Shown piece by piece: positions 6,173 through 13,342 of a stretch of 64,000 nt of DNA. Source of the stretch: Prevotella sp. (GTDB lineage: Bacteria; Bacteroidota; Bacteroidia; Bacteroidales; Bacteroidaceae). How positions within the stretch are numbered: position 1 is the first letter of the stretch; every line of letters begins with the position of its first letter. Made by a program: the position numbers and the translations under genes. Under the pieces are notes generated by a model, which had not been told where the DNA came from, searched no databases, and saw only the letters and a program-made list of their open reading frames with translations. The stretch covers positions 1 to 64,000 of the forward strand of contig JAFVGI010000020.1 in assembly GCA_017475005.1 (NCBI GenBank). Direction: 5' to 3'.

Positions 6173-8956
6173 CAAATAAGTATCATACTGCGTCACGAAA
6201 GGATGCAGTGAAGCAGGCACATCAGCAGCTGGCATAAACAGCCGCTTTACAGTCTCTGGCATCTTGGATGCCTCTATATAATATAGACGGAATGAGGCCG
6301 ATACAGGTTTATCGCCCTTCCTCCACCCAGGGAAATGTGTCTTGGCAAACTTTGGTCCCTGGCCGCTGACAGCAGCGTTTACTGTCATTACTATTCCCTT
6401 GTCTGTCTGTTCGAAATTTATGTTTAGGGAGTCGCCTGTTACCAAGAGTCCATTCCCATCCTTATCGCTGAAGAAGGCCGCATCAACGCCTCCATGATTT
6501 CCTTCGAAATAGAGGTCATCCTTCTCTTTTGCCCAAAAGCCATAGCGGTTCGCTTTATAACGTCCGGGATATGAGGCAAACGGACCTGCACCAATCCATT
6601 GAACCCTATCTATATTCTTGTCCAACAAATAAGCCAATCCCAACTCGGCCCTGAACACATCTGCTGTATTTGGAGTAAGAGTAAAGGTTACCTCTTGTCC
6701 GCCTTCTATGGCTTTGGTTTGCACATCAGACACCACATCCTTATTGTCCAAAGGCAGTAAGTAGCGTTCTATTATCCTCTCCTTTTGCGTCACCTTTTCT
6801 GCCAATGTCGGTTTGCGACCTGTGCGAACCAGCGGACCATCCTGAATCATCAAAGTGACATCTCCACTACCCTCCCATTTCTCTATCGGTTTGTTCAGCA
6901 CAAAACTCTGATGCAGGAAGGTGTGTCCCTGAGCATCTTCAATATCAAACTGCAATAGCGACAGCCCATTTTGCTTTGGTAACGACAAAGCATACTCCAC
7001 CGTCTCATGAGGCTTGCAGTCAGGACTGAAGGCGCCCTTCATAACAGTATCACGATTATTCATCAAAGTCCAATGGAATGTGACATTATCCTTCAAATTC
7101 AGAAAGTCATAGCGGTTATGACATTGAATATTGAAAAAGGCCCTTTTACCTTCTCCTCCCTCTCGGGGAGGTCGGGAGGGGGTCTGACCTACATTGGCAA
7201 CAAAGGCTCTTGCGTAGTTATGCTGTAATTCGTAGTAATTCGGAAGAGGTGTGCGGTCAGCATACAGCAAGCCGTCTGTTCCCTTGTTTCCATACATCTC
7301 GAAGCCGCCATCTCCTGAGGTAAATACTTTTTCCTCATAACCATACATCCTACATCTTCCATCATCCATCATCCTTCTTCCATCATCCTTCTTCCATCTT
7401 CCATCATCCTTCTCACTTCCAAACGGCATACCTTGATCCACCCACTCCCATACGGAGCCGCCTGCTATGCAGGGAGTCTTTTCTATTATCTCCCACTGAC
7501 GATTATGGTCCTCAAAGGAGATGCCAAGGGTGTGGCAATATTCCGTAAATATCACAGGTCTGTCAGCACGTTGGTAAAAGCCTCCTATCTGATCTGTCGT
7601 AGGATAATGTGGTGCATAGATATCTGCCACCTTAGGGAAGTCATAGTTGAAGCGACGGAAGTAAGACCCTACCTGCGGATAGCAGATTGGGCGAGTCGAA
7701 TCGAGTTCTTTCTTCACATAATCTCCCAACTTCTCACATATCTCCGTCAGAGGATTCTCGTTACCAAGACTCCATATCAGGACAGAAGGATGATTCTTAT
7801 CCCGACGTATCGTTGCCTGAGCCCTTTGCTGCAAGACAGGATAGAAGGTAGAATCTCTAAGATTCTTATCACCATAACCAAATGGCACCTCGTCTATGAT
7901 ATAGAATCCCAATGAGTCAGCCAACTCATAGAAACGAGGCTCACGAGGATAGTGAGAGGTACGGATATAGTTTACAGATGCTTCCTTCATCAGGCGCATA
8001 TCACGCAATATTGAAGCCTCATCTATCACCTTTACTGTCTTGGGGTCTGTAGAATGACAGGTTACACCACGCAGTTTTATGGGTTGCCCGTTCAGCTTCA
8101 GCACATTGCCTTCTATCGTCAGTTCCCTGAAGCCAAACTTGTGTTCAAAGGTCTGCAGAACCTTATCTTTCTTTAATAATGTCGTGCGAAGAGTATATAG
8201 ATAAGGAGTCTCTGCTGTCCATAACTGCGGGTTCTCCACCCTTGTCGTACCCACGATATTACCTTGGGCATTCAATATCTCATGCTTCACACTTGTTCCC
8301 TTACCATCTTTCGATACCTTCACTTTTATGTCTACTTCGCCAGTAAGCTTTGGGGTTATGGTGATATCTTCGATATGCGTTTCTGGTACAGCCATCAATG
8401 TCACATCCCGAAAGATTCCATTTGGTGTCCAATCGTCATTATAGTCGAAGTCGCTCCCAGGGAATCGTGATATCACCCTCATCGCCAGCTCTTGCTTTGC
8501 CGCCCTCTTGTTTAAGAAAGGAGTGATGTCAAACAATGCTGTATTATAGCCAGAACGCCATGAGCCTGCTTTCTTTCCGTTTATCCATAGGTCATAGCCA
8601 TACAGCACGCCATCGAAACGCAATACTATGCGCTGTCCTTTCCATTCCTGAGGCACCTCAAAAGATGTCCTATAGTAACCTGTCAGAGGGTCGGTCTTGT
8701 CATAGGTGGGCTTGCAGAAGCCATATGCCTCCCAGCAACCAGGAACAGGAATCGTTCCCCACGAGCCATCCTCTTGGGGCACAGAGCTGTCGTCCTTGAT
8801 GCCTTCTACTACCTTCAACTTCCAATCTCCATTCAGGCTTCGCATCATCTGCTTATCCGTAACAGGCAGAAAGCCTCCAAAGGCATCTACCACCTGAGCC
8901 TTACAAGCCATCAGGTGGCAAACAATCAGCATTACTATGACAAAAAACTTCTTCAT
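6137..8956 (-). CDS. GH2 family glycosidase, probable beta-galactosidase, with two in-frame repeat insertions
   Basis: 939 residues with an N-terminal signal (IVCHLMACKAQ; a Cys at 18 could make it a lipoprotein). Domain order is GH2 sugar-binding (about 25-190), Ig-like (190-285), TIM barrel (285-580) and C-terminal small beta-galactosidase domains. The acid/base is in SLGNENP (E400) and the nucleophile in VIFTEYCH (E472). WEWVDQGM is the usual end-of-barrel motif. The normal sequence is interrupted after WVDQGMPFGSE by about 27 residues rich in D, G, R, K and M (514-541) encoded by a GATGG/GAAGG repeat. A second tract, QTPSRPPREGGEGKRA (590-606), is encoded by a G-rich palindromic element. 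Both keep the frame. The start overlaps the upstream stop by one base (TAATG). In this operon it would remove galactose from RG-I side chains (inferred). Confidence 0.88.
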   Translation of the reverse strand: MKKFFVIVMLIVCHLMACKAQVVDAFGGFLPVTDKQMMRSLNGDWKLKVVEGIKDDSSVPQEDGSWGTIPVPGCWEAYGFCKPTYDKTDPLTGYYRTSFEVPQEWKGQRIVLRFDGVLYGYDLWINGKKAGSWRSGYNTALFDITPFLNKRAAKQELAMRVISRFPGSDFDYNDDWTPNGIFRDVTLMAVPETHIEDITITPKLTGEVDIKVKVSKDGKGTSVKHEILNAQGNIVGTTRVENPQLWTAETPYLYTLRTTLLKKDKVLQTFEHKFGFRELTIEGNVLKLNGQPIKLRGVTCHSTDPKTVKVIDEASILRDMRLMKEASVNYIRTSHYPREPRFYELADSLGFYIIDEVPFGYGDKNLRDSTFYPVLQQRAQATIRRDKNHPSVLIWSLGNENPLTEICEKLGDYVKKELDSTRPICYPQVGSYFRRFNYDFPKVADIYAPHYPTTDQIGGFYQRADRPVIFTEYCHTLGISFEDHNRQWEIIEKTPCIAGGSVWEWVDQGMPFGSEKDDGRWKKDDGRRMMDDGRCRMYGYEEKVFTSGDGGFEMYGNKGTDGLLYADRTPLPNYYELQHNYARAFVANVGQTPSRPPREGGEGKRAFFNIQCHNRYDFLNLKDNVTFHWTLMNNRDTVMKGAFSPDCKPHETVEYALSLPKQNGLSLLQFDIEDAQGHTFLHQSFVLNKPIEKWEGSGDVTLMIQDGPLVRTGRKPTLAEKVTQKERIIERYLLPLDNKDVVSDVQTKAIEGGQEVTFTLTPNTADVFRAELGLAYLLDKNIDRVQWIGAGPFASYPGRYKANRYGFWAKEKDDLYFEGNHGGVDAAFFSDKDGNGLLVTGDSLNINFEQTDKGIVMTVNAAVSGQGPKFAKTHFPGWRKGDKPVSASFRLYYIEASKMPETVKRLFMPAADVPASLHPFVTQYDTYLMKYEDIKGLRD
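7149..7187. repeat. G-rich palindromic element inserted in the GH2 gene
   Basis: Plus-strand sequence with CCTCCC-TCTC-GGGGAGG symmetry followed by TCGGGAGGGGG. The 18-mer at 7165-7182 (GGGGAGGTCGGGAGGGGG) is identical to 24417-24434 inside the second GH115 gene. It is read antisense here and sense there, and is in frame in both. It encodes a stretch absent from typical GH2 proteins. Confidence 0.7.
7341..7413. repeat. In-frame GATGG/GAAGG simple repeat in GH2
   Basis: About 73 bp of CATCATCC, CTTCTTCC and CATCTTCC variants (plus strand). Read on the minus strand they encode repeated DDGRW/KKDDGRR-like peptides at residues 514-541, directly after the end of the catalytic barrel core. The open frame is preserved. 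Confidence 0.75.
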
Positions 8957-11088
8957 TATAGCTTCTTATATCTCAGGTCTATCTTGGTATATTTATGCTC
9001 TGTGTTCCAATGCTCAAAAAGTCCGAGTGGCTTCTCTACAGGCTTGCCATCCTGCTTATATACTGTTCCGCTTGGAGCATTTGGTATGCTGGCAGCCTCG
9101 CGAAGGTATTCGTCGCAGTAGTTCAGGCTACCGAACTCGGGCCATTCGTTGATAATCATATCCATCGCCACAGCATCACATGCCACCTCATCCTGTGAGA
9201 CAATCAGCGAACAAGCCCAGTCGCCATTGAAAGGTTCCTTCATCCATTTCGGATTTGGTGCTCCATTAACATCACGAGAGCCATAGGTGCCATCAATGAG
9301 GAAGAGAAGAGTCTTCTGTCCCATATTCTTATGAGCCATGAAATCAACGAAAGTCTTATATCCAGGCTTTCCGTTTCTCTTGTCCTGACTAACATTATTA
9401 TGGGCATTCTGTCGCCAAAGCAGGTTTATGTCGGTTGCTCCATACCAGTTCTTTCCTGTTAATGTGACACCAGGTCCTGAGTGTGTCTTGAGCAAAGCCG
9501 AATTTATCAGGTAGGTAGCATCCACGATACACTTGGCCAATCCTCGTGCCATCTTACCGTTCTCCGCTGAATATACTATCTGCTCTGGATAATACTCACA
9601 CTTCTCTCTACCATCTCCTCCGATGTTATCGATGAAACGTACATCAGGGAACTCCCTATGCACCTTATTATATATACTATCTGTAATGGCGCGACTTGGT
9701 TCGCAAAGCACTATATCCTGCTGTCTCACTCCACCATCTCTGACGAGAGAGCGCACCAACGCCAATGTGGTAAAAGGAGAAGAGTTGAGTTCTATCGTAT
9801 CATGATGAGTGATGGCATTATTCAGGTTCAGCTTTATGGCTATCATCTCACCCTTCTTATATCCCTTGCTGCCTCGTCCGTGCGTCTTGTTGAAACTGCG
9901 GAAGAGTGCTTCCCATGCTTTCTTTGCTGTTGTCTCTCCTGTCAGTTCCATAACAGCTTCCGGTATCATAGCGTCAGCCTTCTGCTGGTCGTTCCAACGA
10001 TCCTCTACCCACAGACCTGTGTGTCCGTCCCATTTCGCAACGCCCGGCGAGTGAATCCATGCTACACGCCCTGGGTGTATGCCTCGTCCGATGCCGATTG
10101 GTTCGTTGGGTTTCACAAACAGTTTTGGTGAAGGGGTGTTGATATCCCCAAAGAACAACCTGTCTCTGTTTACAGGTTCGTCAAGCAACTGAATTGTTGT
10201 CGATGGTCCCAGGTCAGGATTCTTCCAGGCACAAAGTTCCCATACCTTTTTGCCGTTTTTATCGACTTCTATTGCCTGAACAGGAGCATTGGCAGTATCC
10301 ATTGGTACCTTGTTCCATTCGTTATACCAGTTATTGACGATATGTCCACCATTCTTCAGGCGAACAGTCTTCTGTGGTTGGGTGACGCCATAATCTGTTG
10401 TATTCATTTCCCATACTGTCTTGCCTTGACGGTTTATCTCCTGTATCTTACCCTTTCTGCCTGTTATGAGCAGATTGCCATTCTTTGGCATCTCTTGTAC
10501 TGACCAAGGCAAGAAGCCACCCCATCTGTCCACCTCTTTGCCGTCGCTGGTGAATTCATGAATGCAGCCCATCGACATATTGGCGATGAGAAGTGTTCCA
10601 CGAGATGTCAGCCTTGCATTCCTAAATTGTCCGTGAACAGAGCCTTTTGGGGTGATAGGCAACTCAAACTCACGCACTATTGTTGTCGATGGAATCGCCA
10701 TTATGACAGCCTTTGCCGGCTTTCCGTTTTGCACAAATACAACATGATTCTTGCCTATTGGCTGTATGGTATGTATCTCTGTTCCCTCTGGTGCAGCATA
10801 CTGCCAAATGGTATTACCATCTTGTGTCACCTCTGCCACTCCATACTGATGTGCCACCAATATGTGTCCATCCTTCATCAGGACAGCATCGCTTATCTCA
10901 CCACGCTTCAGCTGATCCTTGTAAGCCCAAGCCACCTGCCCATCCTTCACAATGAACATCCTACGTTGCTTACTTTGTCCAGCATAGAAGAAATTATGGC
11001 GTGACAGGCTTCTATCCACCTGCTCCTGTGCCGATAACATCGACGAAAAGAGCGCCATTACGGCAAGTATAATCGTTTTCTTCTTCAT
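8956..11088 (-). CDS. Secreted beta-propeller (PQQ/arylsulfotransferase-like) fused to a DUF362 domain
   Basis: 710 residues with a signal peptide (about 1-20, FSSMLSAQ). Residues about 25-320 look like a propeller of short repeats (DGHILVAHQYG, GTLLIANMSMG, NGNLLITGRKG, NGGHIVNNW), as in PQQ-like or arylsulfotransferase proteins. Residues about 360-690 match DUF362 (KGEMIAIKLNLNN, LVRSLVRDGG, NSALLKTHSGPGVTLTGKNWYG, DEVACDAVAMDMI). No ferredoxin Cys clusters, often attached to DUF362, are present. The enzymatic role of DUF362 is unknown to me. Its place between a glycosidase and an esterase suggests work on the same glycan. It overlaps GH2 by one base and lies 36 nt after the esterase gene; the gap is a TTCACTCC repeat. 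Confidence 0.75.
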   Translation of the reverse strand: MKKKTIILAVMALFSSMLSAQEQVDRSLSRHNFFYAGQSKQRRMFIVKDGQVAWAYKDQLKRGEISDAVLMKDGHILVAHQYGVAEVTQDGNTIWQYAAPEGTEIHTIQPIGKNHVVFVQNGKPAKAVIMAIPSTTIVREFELPITPKGSVHGQFRNARLTSRGTLLIANMSMGCIHEFTSDGKEVDRWGGFLPWSVQEMPKNGNLLITGRKGKIQEINRQGKTVWEMNTTDYGVTQPQKTVRLKNGGHIVNNWYNEWNKVPMDTANAPVQAIEVDKNGKKVWELCAWKNPDLGPSTTIQLLDEPVNRDRLFFGDINTPSPKLFVKPNEPIGIGRGIHPGRVAWIHSPGVAKWDGHTGLWVEDRWNDQQKADAMIPEAVMELTGETTAKKAWEALFRSFNKTHGRGSKGYKKGEMIAIKLNLNNAITHHDTIELNSSPFTTLALVRSLVRDGGVRQQDIVLCEPSRAITDSIYNKVHREFPDVRFIDNIGGDGREKCEYYPEQIVYSAENGKMARGLAKCIVDATYLINSALLKTHSGPGVTLTGKNWYGATDINLLWRQNAHNNVSQDKRNGKPGYKTFVDFMAHKNMGQKTLLFLIDGTYGSRDVNGAPNPKWMKEPFNGDWACSLIVSQDEVACDAVAMDMIINEWPEFGSLNYCDEYLREAASIPNAPSGTVYKQDGKPVEKPLGLFEHWNTEHKYTKIDLRYKKL

Positions 11089-11095
11089 AATTCCT

Positions 11096-11137
11096 ATTTC
11101 ACTCCCTTATTTCACTCCTCTTCTTCACTCCCCTTTA
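11096..11137. repeat. TTCACTCC-type degenerate repeat between DUF362 and esterase genes
   Basis: Copies of TTCACTCC(C) with short T-rich spacers fill the gap and run into the end of the esterase gene, whose last codons and stop lie inside the tract. The same word recurs at 22916-22957. Confidence 0.6.
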
Positions 11138-13197
11138 AACTCCACTTTCATCCACTCCAAACATTTTGCCTGACTGCTTGGGAAGCGCCAATGTCCGCTT
11201 GTCGGAGTGATATCCTTCTCCTTTGGGGCCTTTATCTCATTCCATGCAGCCCATACAGATGTAGGAGAACAAGTGTCGTCATTATATCCCCACGACATGA
11301 AGGTAGGCACTTTCAGCAGGCGGGCAAAGTTCACCACATCAAAATACTGAAGGGTTTCTGCTGCCTTTTCGTCAGAAACCATTGTCCTCCCGTCTTTATA
11401 AAATCCAGAGAAGAACTTCGGCCATCCACCGGCACGATGATGCAGAAAGCCCATCACATCACAAAGGGCAGGATAGAATGGAGCACACATCGTAACCTTC
11501 TCGTTAAGTGCTGCCGTTATTATGGTCAAGGCGCCACCTTGTGAGCCACCAGTAACGATGACATTCCTGCCATCCCATTCTGGAAGAGAGCAGAGGAAAT
11601 CAACAACTCTGGCACAACCCACATAGACATCCTTATAATAATAGGTGTCGCGAGAATCCATTCCGCGACTCATATACCCATCACACTTTTTCCTTTCTTC
11701 TGCATAAGCCTCATCACTCAACCGCTGGTCATTATCATGAATCTCTATCTTCAGGTATATACACCCCTCCTTGGGGAAGTAATCCGAAGGAAATATCTTC
11801 TGACTGCCAGCACCGGGAGGGCAGAGGACGACTGGGTATTTAGAGGTGAGGGGTGAGGAGTGAGAGGTGAGGGGGAGTGTCAGATAGCCTTGCATCCACT
11901 TTTCCTTGCCAACATGCAGGCGCACCAGCTTTGTCACAAACTTATCATTCGTGGCATCAGGCACATCGAAATATTCCGGCCCCAACGGTACTTTTCGCGC
12001 TTCCTTCAAGGCTTTCTGCCAGAATGCTTCAAAGTCCTTAGGCATTGGAGTAAATGTTTTTATCTGTTCCGGCTCATAGGCCACCTTTACCAAATCCTTA
12101 TATGTCTTGCCTCCAACTCTAAACTCATACTGACAAGCCAGGAAACCTGGTTCCTGCATCGTGCCCATCTGTAGCAAAGCCTCTCCACCCACGAAGGCTG
12201 TGGAGTCATAATGTTCTGGCAAAAACATCTCAGGTCCCACCTTATAATAAATCTTTGTACCTTCCAACGGAACACCTCCCTCACGAGCTACCACACGCAA
12301 GGCTGCAGGCTGTCCCAAACCATATCTGCTGTCAGCATGATCTGGTGTAGCAATAGTCTCTACAAAAGTCTTTCTGGCATCGCCATACTCCTGACGGAAA
12401 GATGCTGATGCAGGAGCAGGAATCTTTATGATAGCCTTACCCCAGTATTCTGCCAACTTTTCTGCACCTTTCTCATTGGGATGCAACCAATATGACTTTC
12501 CTCGGGAATCTTTTTCCTCAAAAATATCTGTCTTCCAGTTTTTCTCGAAATAATCGTAGGCATCAAAGTCGCCAAGATGTACCTGTCTCATCTTATAGCG
12601 ATTCGCAACATCTTTTAAGCGGTCAGCATAGACGCTCAAGAGCTTCAGGCTCTTTTTCGTAGCAACAGACCCTCCCTGAGTGACATAGTCAGAAGAGTTC
12701 CAAATGGGTTTATTGAGAACCACATGAGCCTCTGGCCACAGTTTTAGCAGCGAATCGATGATAGCCTCCAGATTCCTCACATAATTATCAGGAGTAGTGT
12801 GCGAATTATGCTTACGTTCTACAGCATCGTTAGTACCCAACATAATGTTGAATATCAGTTGTAGGTTTGGATGCTCTTTTGTCAAATCACGTGTTTTTGC
12901 TACCACATCGCCAAAATAAGTCTTGTCACCAGCAGGTATAACATCTTCTTTGCGAGGCAGAAAATGATAAGTAGTACGTCCAGACCTACCACAGTTACGG
13001 AAATAGACAGAATCAATACCCTCCTGAGCAGACAGCCAATGGGCACATTGTGCCGGAGGTGCTGTCACCTCACGATTCTTCTGCAGAGCACCATAGGTGA
13101 TGCTATTGCCTATAAACACTATGTTCACACTACGCTGTGCATAGCTTATTGGCAGCAGAAATGCTATAAACAATATGGTAAAAAACAAACGTTTCAT
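11125..13197 (-). CDS. Two-domain carbohydrate esterase: SGNH hydrolase + acetyl-xylan-esterase-like (AXE1) domain
   Basis: 690 residues, signal peptide about 1-20. The N-terminal SGNH/GDSL hydrolase (about 22-260) shows FIGNSITYG (Ser32), GTNDA (block III) and YWLHPNEKGA (His239). A middle region leads to a C-terminal alpha/beta hydrolase of the AXE1/cephalosporin-deacetylase type (about 380-690): nucleophile GGSQGGA (Ser552), acid WGYNDDTC (Asp641) and base SGHW (His669). Both catalytic sites look complete, so the protein could remove acetyl groups from two positions or two glycans. A short tract at 444-452 (TSHSSPLTS) is encoded by an inserted GGTGAG-type repeat. Role in the operon: deacetylation of pectin or xylan before PL11, GH2 and GH115 act (inferred). 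Confidence 0.85.
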   Translation of the reverse strand: MKRLFFTILFIAFLLPISYAQRSVNIVFIGNSITYGALQKNREVTAPPAQCAHWLSAQEGIDSVYFRNCGRSGRTTYHFLPRKEDVIPAGDKTYFGDVVAKTRDLTKEHPNLQLIFNIMLGTNDAVERKHNSHTTPDNYVRNLEAIIDSLLKLWPEAHVVLNKPIWNSSDYVTQGGSVATKKSLKLLSVYADRLKDVANRYKMRQVHLGDFDAYDYFEKNWKTDIFEEKDSRGKSYWLHPNEKGAEKLAEYWGKAIIKIPAPASASFRQEYGDARKTFVETIATPDHADSRYGLGQPAALRVVAREGGVPLEGTKIYYKVGPEMFLPEHYDSTAFVGGEALLQMGTMQEPGFLACQYEFRVGGKTYKDLVKVAYEPEQIKTFTPMPKDFEAFWQKALKEARKVPLGPEYFDVPDATNDKFVTKLVRLHVGKEKWMQGYLTLPLTSHSSPLTSKYPVVLCPPGAGSQKIFPSDYFPKEGCIYLKIEIHDNDQRLSDEAYAEERKKCDGYMSRGMDSRDTYYYKDVYVGCARVVDFLCSLPEWDGRNVIVTGGSQGGALTIITAALNEKVTMCAPFYPALCDVMGFLHHRAGGWPKFFSGFYKDGRTMVSDEKAAETLQYFDVVNFARLLKVPTFMSWGYNDDTCSPTSVWAAWNEIKAPKEKDITPTSGHWRFPSSQAKCLEWMKVEFKGE
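11842..11876. repeat. In-frame GGTGAG/GAGTGAGA repeat inside the esterase gene
   Basis: About 35 bp of AGGTGAGGGGTGAGGAGTGA-like units, the complement of CTCACCTC/TCACTCCTCACC. It is related in type to the intergenic TTCACTC tracts. It encodes TSHSSPLTS on a surface-like stretch between two beta strands of the AXE1 domain and does not break the frame. Confidence 0.65.
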
Positions 13198-13200
13198 AAA

Positions 13201-13342
13201 CTCAAATCTTTGAGGTTTAATGTTTCAGGTTTAATGTTTCAGGTTTAACGTCAATAACCCATAACCAATAACCAATAACCTTTAAACTCTTAACTTTAAA
13301 ACTGACTCTCAACTTTAACCATTAACCGTTAAACTTTAACCG
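13201..13342. repeat. Intergenic block of degenerate short repeats
   Basis: The entire 145-bp gap between the GH115 and esterase genes is repetitive. It holds two and a half copies of GTTTAATGTTTCAG (13212-13250), then CCAATAAC/CCATAACC units (period about 8), then CTTTAA/CTTAACT/GTTAAACTTTAACC variants. No TAnnTTTG promoter or terminator was found, so the downstream genes are probably read through from the GH115 promoter. Confidence 0.7.
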
